Shown here: piece by piece, positions 1 to 7,224 of the stretch | How positions within the stretch are numbered: position 1 is the stretch's first letter | How the letters are laid out: each line of letters begins with the position of its first letter | Assembly: GCA_003447895.1 (NCBI GenBank) | Contig: DLYC01000072.1 | Location: 1 to 10,194 of the forward strand | Origin: Lachnospiraceae bacterium | GTDB lineage: Bacteria; Bacillota; Clostridia; Lachnospirales; Lachnospiraceae | Direction of reading: 5' to 3' | DNA: 10,194 bases | Position numbers and translations under genes: made by a program | The notes under the pieces: model-generated | Seen by the model: only the letters and a program-made list of their open reading frames with translations | The model's database searches: none | What the model was told of the DNA's origin: nothing

Positions 1-725
1 GGGATGAGTTCTGTGACTGGTATATCGAGATGGTGAAGCCGAGGCTCTACAGAACCGATGACGCGGACAGCAAAACGGCAGCGCTCTGGACTCTGCAGAA
101 GGTCCTCATCGGAGGACTCAAGCTCCTGCATCCCTACATGCCTTTCATCACGGAAGAGATCTTCACTACTTTGCAGAGCAAAGAGGAGTCCATTATGATC
201 TCCTCCTGGCCCGAAGTGAGGGAAGACTTCCGCTTCCCGAAGGAAGCTGAGAGCATCGAGAATATCAAGGACGCGGTCCGCGCAGTCCGCGCAGTCAGAA
301 ATGACAGACAGGTGCCGCCTTCAAGAAAGGCCAAGATCTTTGTGGTCTCCGAAAAGGAGGAGATCCTCTCCATGTTCGCGGACAACAAGCTGTTCTTTGA
401 GACACTTGCCTCCGCGTCGGAGACGGTGCTCCTTAAGGACAAAGCCGGCGTTCCGGACGGCGCGCTGAGCGTGATCCTTCCCTCCGCGGCGCTCTATCTG
501 CCTCTTGCCGACCTGATGGATGTGAAGGCGGAGATCGCAAGACTTGAAAAAGAGGAGAAGCGCCTTCAGACAGAGCTCAAGCGAAGCGCCGGTATGCTGA
601 GCAATGAGAAATTCCTCGCAAAGGCGCCCGCTTCCAAGATCGAAGCGGAGAGGGAGAAACAGAAAGCTTATGAAGAGCAGATGAGGGGCGTTCTCGAGGA
701 ACTTGAAAATCTCAGAAAGCTCTGA
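1..725 (+). CDS. valS: Valyl-tRNA synthetase, C-terminal part (5' end outside window)
   Basis: Class Ia synthetase that charges tRNA-Val with valine in the cytoplasm. Only the last 240 residues are present; the open frame enters the window at base 3 (first residues DEFCDWYIEM), so no start codon is to be sought here. The visible part begins inside the anticodon-binding helical domain, which carries the family signature LLHPYMPFITEEIF (about bases 123-165) and the ISSWP segment. It ends in the C-terminal tRNA-arm coiled coil (about 517-720), rich in Lys, Glu and Leu, with the typical segment NEKFLAKAPASKIEAERE. The frame closes with TGA at 723-725. The downstream neighbour is folC, the usual Firmicutes order, but a terminator-like hairpin lies between them. 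The catalytic HIGH and KMSKS regions are upstream and cannot be checked. Confidence 0.96.
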   Translation, partial: DEFCDWYIEMVKPRLYRTDDADSKTAALWTLQKVLIGGLKLLHPYMPFITEEIFTTLQSKEESIMISSWPEVREDFRFPKEAESIENIKDAVRAVRAVRNDRQVPPSRKAKIFVVSEKEEILSMFADNKLFFETLASASETVLLKDKAGVPDGALSVILPSAALYLPLADLMDVKAEIARLEKEEKRLQTELKRSAGMLSNEKFLAKAPASKIEAEREKQKAYEEQMRGVLEELENLRKL

Positions 726-777
726 TCCCCGACCGGACGGACAGGATACAGCATCGAAGCAATAAAGAAACCAGAGG

Positions 778-803
778 AAGGCGCGGTGCGTATACCGCGC
801 CTT
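778..803 (+). terminator. Probable intrinsic terminator of valS
   Basis: A perfect 10-bp GC-rich stem pairs AAGGCGCGGT (778-787) with ACCGCGCCTT (794-803) around a 6-base loop. It is followed by only a short T stretch (the stem's last two T plus one more, then CAT). It lies 52 bases past the valS stop. The stem is strong but the U-tract is poor, so termination may be partial and some transcripts may read through into folC. Confidence 0.6.
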
Positions 804-886
804 TCATCTGCAATCAGAGGGCAGAGGACCCCGGGACTTTCGGGATTCTCCAAAAAAACCGCGACTGTTCTTAGGAGGAAATTCTG

Positions 887-2263
887 ATGGAGGCTCGAGA
901 ACTTTACGGAAACATCACGGATTCCGCCGGGGCGGAGAGATATCTGAACGAAACCCCGAGGTTTACCCATAAGAGTACGATCACAGAGCTTCGCCAATAT
1001 CTCACAAGACTCGGCGATCCGCAAAAGGGAATGAAGATCGTTCATATTGCGGGCACAAACGGAAAGGGAAGCGTCTCTTCCCAGATCGCTTCGTGCCTCA
1101 GGGAGGCGGGTTTTCACGTCGGACTCTTTATATCGCCGCATCTTACCGATATAAAGGAGAGGATGTCTGTCGACGGAGTCATGATCCCGGAAGAGGAGTT
1201 CGTCGAGGCCTTTCAGGCTGTACTAAAGGAGGTCTCATCAGCGGCCAAAGACGGGCTCTCCCATCCGCTGTATTTTGACTTTCTGTTTCTGATGGCAATG
1301 ATCTGGTTTTCGAAGAAAAAGCCGGAGTACCTCGTTCTTGAAACGGGGCTCGGGGGACGCCTTGACGCCACAAATTCTGTGGAAGAGAAGGTGATGACGG
1401 TGATCACCAGGATCGGCATCGACCACACGGCCTATCTTGGCAATACGATCGAAGAGATCGCCGCGGAAAAGGCCGGGATCCTGAGAAAAGGATGCCCTGC
1501 CGTGGTGCTGACAGAGCCCGCGGAGGCCTTTGAGGTGATCCGGAAGAAGGCGGATGAGATCGGGGCGCCTGTTTACGAAGTCGCTCCCTCCGACCGGAAA
1601 GTAAACCGGGTCGATGAGAACGGCATTGATTTTTCGCTGTACAATCGGTATGATAAAAATCTGCAGATTTATCTTCCGGGGAGGGCACTCTATCAGTGCG
1701 AGAACGCCGCGCTCGCCGCGGAAGCGGCCGGGCTCCTTCTTGACGCGGAAAAGATCCGCGATCCCGGAATCCTTAAGAGAGGGATCGAGAAGAACATCTG
1801 GCCCGGAAGATTCGAAGAGATCCTGCCGGGGGTCTTTATTGACGGCGCGCACAATCCGGACGGGATGAAGGCCTTCCTGGAAAGTGCCGGGGCTGTCTGC
1901 CGGTCCCGCGGCGCGGGAACGAAAGTAAAGAGGCGGATCCTCCTGTTTTCCTGCGTGAATGACAAAGACTACTCCAAGGAGCTGCAGATGATCGCGGCGA
2001 GCGGCCTCTTTACGGATATCGTCGCGGTGCCGATGCAGGGAAAAAGGGCTTTGGACGCCGCGAGCCTTAAGAGATCGATCGGAGAGTACGCGGCAGGGCT
2101 TTCGTTCCATGCGTGCGATTCCGTGGAGGACGCGGTAAACAGGTTTATGTTCGGCAAAGACAGTGATACGGAAATATATGCGGCGGGGTCCCTTTACCTG
2201 GTCGGAGAGATCCGGGGCCTTGTGCGCGATAAACTAAGGGACGGCATTACCGAAGGTATTTAA
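887..2263 (+). CDS. folC: Folylpolyglutamate synthase / dihydrofolate synthase
   Basis: Mur-ligase-like ATP-dependent enzyme that adds glutamate to folates and, in many bacteria, also to dihydropteroate, making and retaining folate in the cytoplasm. The 458 residues match the family's usual size. Visible signatures: P-loop HIAGTNGKGS (53-62), FISPHL (81-86), ETGLGGRLDATN (152-163), DHTAYLGNTIEEIAAEKAGI (179-198), the central-to-C-terminal linker motif WPGRFE (305-310), the C-terminal domain motif DGAHNPDG (319-326), and GSLYLVGE (434-441). The start is ATG 887, preceded by a perfect AGGAGG at 873-878 with 8-base spacing. It follows valS as in Bacillus-type genomes. The stop TAA (2261-2263) directly abuts the ATG of the MBOAT gene, implying co-transcription with it. 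Sequence alone does not settle whether it has both activities or only the polyglutamylating one. Confidence 0.96.
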   Translation: MEARELYGNITDSAGAERYLNETPRFTHKSTITELRQYLTRLGDPQKGMKIVHIAGTNGKGSVSSQIASCLREAGFHVGLFISPHLTDIKERMSVDGVMIPEEEFVEAFQAVLKEVSSAAKDGLSHPLYFDFLFLMAMIWFSKKKPEYLVLETGLGGRLDATNSVEEKVMTVITRIGIDHTAYLGNTIEEIAAEKAGILRKGCPAVVLTEPAEAFEVIRKKADEIGAPVYEVAPSDRKVNRVDENGIDFSLYNRYDKNLQIYLPGRALYQCENAALAAEAAGLLLDAEKIRDPGILKRGIEKNIWPGRFEEILPGVFIDGAHNPDGMKAFLESAGAVCRSRGAGTKVKRRILLFSCVNDKDYSKELQMIAASGLFTDIVAVPMQGKRALDAASLKRSIGEYAAGLSFHACDSVEDAVNRFMFGKDSDTEIYAAGSLYLVGEIRGLVRDKLRDGITEGI

Positions 2264-3625
2264 ATGATTTTATTCAACAGCCTGACCTTCCTGTTCAGGT
2301 TTTTTCCCATTTTTTTACTGGTATACTATCTTACGCCCGCAAGATTCAGGGAGATCATCCTGTTTTTTGGGAGCATCGTTTTTTATGCCATGGGTACAGG
2401 GTACATGGCGCTGGCGCTGGTGTTCTTTACTTTGGCCAACTTTTTTCTGGGGAGGATCGTATTCGCAAGGAGAAAAGAGAGCGACCGGATCAGGAGCAGA
2501 AGAGCTTTTGTGGCGGCGCTCATACTTGACGCAGGGGCACTGGTCCTGTTCAAGACACTGGCGGGGCTCAGAAATGACGTGGTCCTTCCCCTGGGATTCA
2601 GCTTTTATCTCTTCAAGATGATCTCTTATCAGGCGGACCTCTTCCGCGGGGAGATCAAGAGGGAGCCGGAGATCCTCGATACGATCGTGTACTTTACCAT
2701 GTTCACACAGGTGACGCAGGGCCCGATCATGCGCTACAACAACGTGGGATTTGAAAAGAGGGAGAGAACGGTCTCTCCCAAGGCCTTCAATGACGGCCTG
2801 TTTTTCTTTGTCCTGGGGCTCGGCATGAAAGTGCTCCTGGCAGATCCCCTGAGCATGCTGTGGAACGAGATCGGAAAGATCGGGTACGAGAGTATCTCCA
2901 CGCCCCTTGCGTGGATGGGGGCCATCGGCTACTCCCTGCGGCTTTATATGGACTTCTGGGGATATTCGCTCATGTCCGCGGGGATCGGAATGATGCTCGG
3001 CTTTCATTTCGTGGTCAACTTCATCCATCCCTACTGGGCCAACGGTATTGCCGACTTCTACAGGAGATGGCACTCGACCCTGGGGAGCTGGTTCAGGGAC
3101 TATATCTATATTCCGCTCGGCGGAAGCCGGAAGGGAAAGCTGAGAACTGTCTTAAACCTTCTGATCGTATGGATGCTCACAGGCCTCTGGCACGGGATCA
3201 CCCCCAACTACCTGATCTGGGCCGGCGTTCTGGTGATTCTGATCCTATGGGAAAAATTTGTTGTCCGCGGGCTTCTGGACGCCGTTCCCTTCATCGGGCA
3301 CCTCCATGTCTGGTTTTTGATCCCGCTCACATGGGTCATCTTCGCGATTCCCGATCTTGGCGGGATCCTCAGCTATTTTCAGAGGCTGTTTCCTTTTTTC
3401 GGAAGCGGGCTCAATGTAAACCGGGGAGATTTTATGAAACAGCTGACGGTTTACTGGCCGTTTCTTATAGTGGGCCTTATCCTGTGCACACCGCACTGGT
3501 ACAAGATGATCGTGACGAACAGACGCCGGATGCCGGTCATGATCGCTATGACGGCCGTCTTCTGGATCAGTGTTTACAGGATCGTCATAGCAGCCAGCAA
3601 TCCTTTTATGTATTTCAGTTTCTGA
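2264..3625 (+). CDS. MBOAT-family membrane O-acyltransferase (AlgI/DltB/PatA-like)
   Basis: Polytopic membrane protein of 453 residues, predicted to pass acyl groups (typically acetyl) from a cytoplasmic donor across the membrane to an extracellular acceptor or partner enzyme. The N-terminus (LFNSLTFLFRFFPIFLLVYY) is typical of the AlgI-like branch. Core motifs follow: FTQVTQGPIMRY (147-158), DFWGYSLMSAGIGMMLGF (230-247), DFYRRWHSTLGSWFRDYIYI (264-283) then PLGGSRKG, and MLTGLWHG (304-311). The two family histidines are H270 and H310; H310 in WHG is the expected catalytic residue. Many hydrophobic segments cover nearly the whole chain, and it ends in NPFMYFSF, a common tail for this family. 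The ATG immediately follows the folC stop; a weak GAAGG (2252-2256) is the only ribosome site, so translational coupling is likely. The SGNH protein 33 bases downstream is the probable partner. The polymer substrate (peptidoglycan, teichoic acid or capsule) cannot be read from the sequence. Confidence 0.92.
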   Translation: MILFNSLTFLFRFFPIFLLVYYLTPARFREIILFFGSIVFYAMGTGYMALALVFFTLANFFLGRIVFARRKESDRIRSRRAFVAALILDAGALVLFKTLAGLRNDVVLPLGFSFYLFKMISYQADLFRGEIKREPEILDTIVYFTMFTQVTQGPIMRYNNVGFEKRERTVSPKAFNDGLFFFVLGLGMKVLLADPLSMLWNEIGKIGYESISTPLAWMGAIGYSLRLYMDFWGYSLMSAGIGMMLGFHFVVNFIHPYWANGIADFYRRWHSTLGSWFRDYIYIPLGGSRKGKLRTVLNLLIVWMLTGLWHGITPNYLIWAGVLVILILWEKFVVRGLLDAVPFIGHLHVWFLIPLTWVIFAIPDLGGILSYFQRLFPFFGSGLNVNRGDFMKQLTVYWPFLIVGLILCTPHWYKMIVTNRRRMPVMIAMTAVFWISVYRIVIAASNPFMYFSF

Positions 3626-3645
3626 CAGTAAGATACGGCGTCTTT

Positions 3646-3661
3646 GGGAGAATGATACTTG
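3646..3661 (+). promoter_or_regulatory. Ribosome site deciding the TTG start of the SGNH gene
   Basis: GGGAG at 3646-3650 stands 8 bases before TTG 3659-3661. The nearby ATG at 3652 is in another frame and lies too close to the site, so TTG is the best start. It also gives a sensible N-terminus: a short basic stretch followed by a hydrophobic helix. Confidence 0.6.
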
Positions 3662-4792
3662 AAACTTCTGAAATTCATCTGGCAAAGATACACATTTTTA
3701 TGCATATTGATCCTGACTTCGCTCCCCCTGATGATCCTTGGCTACGCGGGAAGGACCGGTCTGTACAGCGGATATGAGTTCTCGCCTCTCAAAGAGCCGG
3801 GCCTTTCGCTTGTCATGAAGGGAATTCACGACGGCGTATATCCCTGGCAGATGTTCCTCAAGGAAAAGGAACCCGAAGAGACAAAGGAGGACGAAGGCAC
3901 AGAAGAGGCCTCTTCTGCGGATACCGCAGCCGCGGCGGACACAAAGGAAAGCTCCGTGGAGATTCCCGAGGAGGCGGACAAGGGCAGTTCCGTCGAGGAA
4001 ATCTTCGAGATTCCGGAGGGCGCGATCGCGGGAGACCCGGATGTGATTCCGGAGGGCGTCTGCAACCCTGTCATGCAGGCCACAGACTACGACGTAGTCA
4101 ATGTCGCTTTTCTCTCTCCCGACGATACGCAGTACAATACCGACACGGAGGGGATGTTTGCCAAAAACGGAATCTACTACAAGCTCACGACCGTAGATTC
4201 CTCCTACTTCTCCGATGCCCTTTTTATCGGGGATTCGCGCACGGTGGGCCTTTGTGAGTACGGAAGCCTCAAGGAGACGGCGGCTTTTCTGGCCAAAGAA
4301 TCGATCAACGTGTACAATGTCCTTGAAAAGGAGCTTCGCTTCACGGACTTCGACGGAGAGACATGGGACAGCACGGTCGAAGACGCGCTGGACAAAGACA
4401 AGTTCGGGAAGGTCTATGTGTCCCTGGGCGTCAACGAGCTCGGGATCGGGACCACCTACATGTATTATGAAAAATACAGAGAGATCCTGGAACTGATCCG
4501 CGAGTACCAGCCGGACGCGATCATCTACATCCAGGGGATCATGCATGTCTCCTACGAAAAGAGCAGCAGCGACAGCTGCAGGAACAACACGGTGATCGCG
4601 CAGAGAAATTACGCCATCAGTACGCTGGCCAACGGAAGGGATATCTTTTATATCGATATGAATCCCTATGTGTGCGACAGCGACGGGGACCTGATCGACG
4701 AGTATTCGGGAGACGGGATCCACCTGAAGGCTTCGGCATATGAGCTCTGGGACAGAAGTCTTATGGAAAACGCGATCGTAACCGGCAATTAA
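3659..4792 (+). CDS. Membrane-anchored SGNH/GDSL hydrolase-fold protein
   Basis: Probable extracytoplasmic esterase or acyltransferase working with the upstream MBOAT protein on a surface polymer, as in PatA/PatB or AlgI/AlgJ-type pairs. The 377 residues begin with a basic N-terminus and a single hydrophobic segment (about 11-30) with no cleavable lipobox, suggesting a type II anchor. A low-complexity acidic linker rich in Glu, Asp, Ala and Ser spans about 68-125 and probably acts as a stalk. The SGNH-like domain starts near 180: block I IGDSR with nucleophile S193, block III as LGVNE (256-260, N259 and Glu instead of the usual Asp), and block V DGIH with D352 and H355. I see no glycine where block II should be (about 203-233). 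Translation starts at TTG 3659. Substrate and direction of the reaction (transfer or removal) are unknown. Confidence 0.85.
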   Translation: MKLLKFIWQRYTFLCILILTSLPLMILGYAGRTGLYSGYEFSPLKEPGLSLVMKGIHDGVYPWQMFLKEKEPEETKEDEGTEEASSADTAAAADTKESSVEIPEEADKGSSVEEIFEIPEGAIAGDPDVIPEGVCNPVMQATDYDVVNVAFLSPDDTQYNTDTEGMFAKNGIYYKLTTVDSSYFSDALFIGDSRTVGLCEYGSLKETAAFLAKESINVYNVLEKELRFTDFDGETWDSTVEDALDKDKFGKVYVSLGVNELGIGTTYMYYEKYREILELIREYQPDAIIYIQGIMHVSYEKSSSDSCRNNTVIAQRNYAISTLANGRDIFYIDMNPYVCDSDGDLIDEYSGDGIHLKASAYELWDRSLMENAIVTGN

Positions 4793-4843
4793 GAGCGAAG
4801 GATTTTAAAAACATTCTTCTCATAACAGAGAGCGGGGAGTAAA

Positions 4844-5083
4844 ATGAGAGAGATGGAATTTAAAATGGAGAGGGAGGGCCTCTTAAAAGAAGGCGATCAT
4901 GTCACGATCGTGGAAGGCGTTCTTCCCAGCAACTACTATTACACGATCCATCCTTCACTTGCGATGAGCGGGAACTTTCCCTTTAATCAGCGTCTTCTCT
5001 CGAGGGAGGGAGAAGTCGTCAAAGTTGAGGAAAACGAGAGAGGGTTCTATGTGAAGGTCATGTTTGAGGAGGAGCAGAATTGA
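4844..5083 (+). CDS. Small uncharacterised protein, 79 residues
   Basis: I do not recognise this gene. It has a good ribosome site (GGGGAG 4834-4839, 4 bases before ATG 4844). In-frame ATGs at 4853 and 4865 are alternatives; 4853 has a longer spacing of 13. The product is soluble, with no signal peptide or membrane segment. It opens with a charged stretch (MREMEFKMEREGLL), then short beta-prone segments: GDHVTIVEG (17-25), an aromatic NYYYTIHPSL patch (30-39), EGEVVKVEE (55-63) and GFYVKVMFEEE (67-77). This pattern resembles a small SH3- or KOW-like barrel, but that is only inference from residue pattern. Its stop TGA overlaps the TTG start of the lipoprotein gene in TTGA (5080-5083), so the two are very likely translationally coupled. 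The gap from the SGNH gene is 51 bases without an evident terminator. Confidence 0.75.
   Translation: MREMEFKMEREGLLKEGDHVTIVEGVLPSNYYYTIHPSLAMSGNFPFNQRLLSREGEVVKVEENERGFYVKVMFEEEQN
5066..5082 (+). promoter_or_regulatory. Ribosome site and overlapping TTG start of the lipoprotein gene
   Basis: GAGGAGGAG (5066-5074), inside the end of the small gene, lies 5 bases before TTG 5080-5082, which shares bases with the TGA stop at 5081-5083. Starting here gives a complete lipoprotein signal peptide (KRISLKK then a hydrophobic stretch and the lipobox). Any later start would lose it. Confidence 0.7.
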
Positions 5084-6150
5084 AGCGGATATCCTTAAAA
5101 AAGGCGGCGGTATTCATTGCGTCTTTACTGGCGGCAGTCTCTCTGTGGGGATGCAGTCCCGTGGCGACCGATACTATGCAGAAGGCGGATGAGGCGCTGG
5201 AGAAAGGGGACTTCGACAGCGCGTCGGCACTCTATGACGCGGCTATAGAGGAGGGCAAACAGCTCCAGGCCTGCTACAGAGGAAAAGGAATCGCCCTCAT
5301 GGGCAAAATGGAGTACAAAGATGCGGCGGAGGCATTTGAGAAGGCCCTTGAGAGCGCGACTTTTGTCGAAAAGAACCTCTACCATGACGGCATGGAGGAC
5401 GATATACGAAGGTACCTTGCCAGCTGCTATATTCACAAGGGGGAGCCGGAAAAGGCGGTTCTTGTCTATGACGCGCTCATAAAGAACGACGACGAGAATA
5501 TTACCCTCTATATGGAGAGGGGGACTGCGAAGGCGGCATCCGGAGATCTTGACAGCGCCAAGCTGGATTTTGACAAGGCGATCAATATGGACCGCCACAA
5601 CTATCAGATGATCCTGGACATTGCGCAGACATTCGACAAGTACGGCGGCAGGGAATACGGCGTCGGGTATCTGGCGGATGTGCGCGCAGACAGGGAGGAC
5701 ACCATCGATCCGGTCCTCAAGGGAAGGATCCTCTACTTTCTCGAGGACTATGAAGGCGCGGTCAATCTTCTCAGCTCCTCCGCAAAGACCGACGAGGAAG
5801 CTGCCATGATCACCTGCAGGTGCTTTATGGCGCTCAAGAACATGAAATCCGCAAGAGAAGTTCTTGACAGCATGGGAGAGAAGGTCGAGCGCTCGCCCTC
5901 CCTTCTGAACCTGTCCGGAAACATTTACTTCCGGCAGAAAAAGTTTAAGAAGGCGGCCGAAGTCTTTGAAAAGGCAGCCTCTGTCGCATCGGGATCGACG
6001 GAGCTTCAGGACATTCTCTTTAACAGGGCAGTGGCCTATGAGTACGCGGGAGATTTCGCCAAGGCCAAGGAGCTCTTTACCGACTATCTGAAGCAGTACT
6101 CCGGTGACAAGCAGGCTGTACGGGAACTGAAGTTTTTAAATACCAGATAA
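5080..6150 (+). CDS. TPR-repeat lipoprotein
   Basis: Probably exported and lipid-anchored on the outer face of the membrane, acting as a protein-binding scaffold. The 356 residues start with a basic n-region and hydrophobic helix ending in the lipobox LWGC, with C25 as the lipidated cysteine. The rest is alpha-helical tetratricopeptide repeats, recognisable by the alternating small and large residues: about 33-60 (ALEKGDFDSASALYDAAIEE), 64-92, 110-138 (CYIHKGEPEKAVLVYDALIK), 143-172, a more divergent stretch 210-265, then 276-303 (IYFRQKKFKKAAEVFEKAAS) and 311-340 (YEYAGDFAKAKELFTDYLKQ). No enzymatic domain is visible. It overlaps the small 79-residue gene and follows the MBOAT/SGNH pair, which suggests an envelope-assembly role. 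A general housekeeping TPR lipoprotein is equally possible. Confidence 0.9.
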   Translation: MKRISLKKAAVFIASLLAAVSLWGCSPVATDTMQKADEALEKGDFDSASALYDAAIEEGKQLQACYRGKGIALMGKMEYKDAAEAFEKALESATFVEKNLYHDGMEDDIRRYLASCYIHKGEPEKAVLVYDALIKNDDENITLYMERGTAKAASGDLDSAKLDFDKAINMDRHNYQMILDIAQTFDKYGGREYGVGYLADVRADREDTIDPVLKGRILYFLEDYEGAVNLLSSSAKTDEEAAMITCRCFMALKNMKSAREVLDSMGEKVERSPSLLNLSGNIYFRQKKFKKAAEVFEKAASVASGSTELQDILFNRAVAYEYAGDFAKAKELFTDYLKQYSGDKQAVRELKFLNTR

Positions 6151-6206
6151 CGAATTCGGCAGGATCCGCAGCTGATCGAAAGAGCCGATAGGAAGGATAA
6201 TATACT

Positions 6207-7160
6207 ATGATCAAGAGACTGATCGATGAGATCATCAAAAAGGATGCACCTGTTGTCGTCGGCCTGGATCCCAATCTGGCCTTTATACCGTCCGGCCTTC
6301 TGGAAAAGGCCCGTTCCGCAGCGGAGGGAGACCTTCCGGAATACTGCGAGAAGGAAAATGTGATCGCCGCGGAGGCGGTCTGGCAGTTTAACAGATCGAT
6401 CATTGACGCTGTCTGTGACCTTGTGCCCGCAGTCAAACCGCAGGTTGCCATGTACGAGCAGTTCGGCATTCCGGGAATGATCGCCTACAAAAAGACGGTC
6501 GCGTACAGCAGGTCCAAGGGCCTCATCGTGATCGGGGATGTCAAGAGGGGCGATATCGGCTCCACCTCTGAGGCCTACGCGCGGGGACATCTCGCGGGCC
6601 ATTCCTTCGATGCGGACTTCATAACGGTGAATCCCTATCTGGGTTCGGACGGCGTGAAACCGTTCATTAAGGTCTGTAAGGAATACGACAAGGGAATCTT
6701 TGTGCTCGTAAAGACGTCCAATCCCTCCAGCGGAGAGTTCCAGGATGTCCTTACCGGGGACGGAAGGGCCGTTTACGAGCTGGTCGGAAGGAAAGTGAGC
6801 GAATGGGGAGCGGACTGCAAGGAGGGCGTCTACAGCAATGTGGGAGCTGTCGTGGGAGCGACTTATCCCGAACAGGCCTCGATCCTGAGAAAGCTCATGC
6901 CGCACACATTTATCCTTGCCCCCGGCTATGGGGCGCAGGGCGCGACGGCACAGGACCTGAGCGGCTTCTTCGATTCTGACGGCCTTGGCGCGATCGTCAA
7001 TTCCTCCAGGGGAATCATCGCCGCCTATAAGAAAGACAAATACGCGCAGTTTGGGGAAGACGGCTTTGCGGATGCGGCGAGGGCTGCAGCCGGAGAGATG
7101 ATCGAGGACCTTCGGAATGCCATTCACGGGGGAAGGACCGTGTGGAATATCGGGCGATGA
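6207..7160 (+). CDS. pyrF: Orotidine 5'-phosphate decarboxylase (type 2)
   Basis: Decarboxylates OMP to UMP, the last step of de novo pyrimidine synthesis, in the cytoplasm. The 317 residues fit the longer type 2 PyrF subfamily rather than the roughly 230-residue form. Motifs: VVVGLDPNLAFIP (16-28), AVKPQVAMYEQFG (75-87), the catalytic charged cluster GDVKRGDIGSTSEAYA (110-125) with D111, K113 and D116, ITVNPYLGSDGVKPF (139-153), VLVKTSNPSSGEFQD (166-180), VGAVVGATYPEQ (212-223), LAPGYGAQGATAQDL (237-251), and the phosphate-binding NSSRG with R268 (265-269). ATG 6207 is preceded by AGGAAGG (6190-6196, 10-base spacing). The gap to the lipoprotein gene is 56 bases with no hairpin seen, so read-through from upstream is likely. 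pyrE follows after 61 bases. No PyrR-type leader or attenuator is apparent. Confidence 0.96.
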   Translation: MIKRLIDEIIKKDAPVVVGLDPNLAFIPSGLLEKARSAAEGDLPEYCEKENVIAAEAVWQFNRSIIDAVCDLVPAVKPQVAMYEQFGIPGMIAYKKTVAYSRSKGLIVIGDVKRGDIGSTSEAYARGHLAGHSFDADFITVNPYLGSDGVKPFIKVCKEYDKGIFVLVKTSNPSSGEFQDVLTGDGRAVYELVGRKVSEWGADCKEGVYSNVGAVVGATYPEQASILRKLMPHTFILAPGYGAQGATAQDLSGFFDSDGLGAIVNSSRGIIAAYKKDKYAQFGEDGFADAARAAAGEMIEDLRNAIHGGRTVWNIGR

Positions 7161-7205
7161 CCTAAAGCCGGACATCGGACTTTGCAAATGAACATATTTG
7201 GCAGG

Positions 7206-7224
7206 AAAGGGGGCTCAATTCATG
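7206..7224 (+). promoter_or_regulatory. Ribosome site deciding the ATG start of pyrE
   Basis: AAAGGGGG (7206-7213) sits 8 bases before ATG 7222. An in-frame TTG at 7198 would add eight residues but has no ribosome site in front and would place this purine stretch inside the gene. The family's usual N-terminus begins at the ATG. Confidence 0.75.

Noticed and set aside
271..299. Tandem repeat giving DAVRAVRAVRN in valS
   Set aside because: The DNA repeat follows from the normal helical motif of repeated Ile/Val-Arg in valyl-tRNA synthetases; it is coding, not a separate element.
2860..3777. A 305-codon + strand frame overlapping the MBOAT and SGNH genes
   Set aside because: Out of frame with two recognised genes, and its translation lacks the hydrophobic pattern or any motif. 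It also runs across the gene boundary at 3626-3658.
6196..6206. Promoter -10-like GATAAT/TATACT before pyrF
   Set aside because: It directly abuts the pyrF ATG, so a transcript from it would start inside the gene, and no fitting -35 box stands upstream.
6084..7187. A 367-codon minus-strand open frame across pyrF
   Set aside because: It is a shadow of pyrF; no ribosome site or recognisable domain, while pyrF on the + strand is unambiguous.
7198..7221. Upstream TTG start for pyrE
   Set aside because: No ribosome site before it; the AAAGGGGG stretch at 7206-7213 serves ATG 7222, and the extra eight residues are not typical of PyrE.
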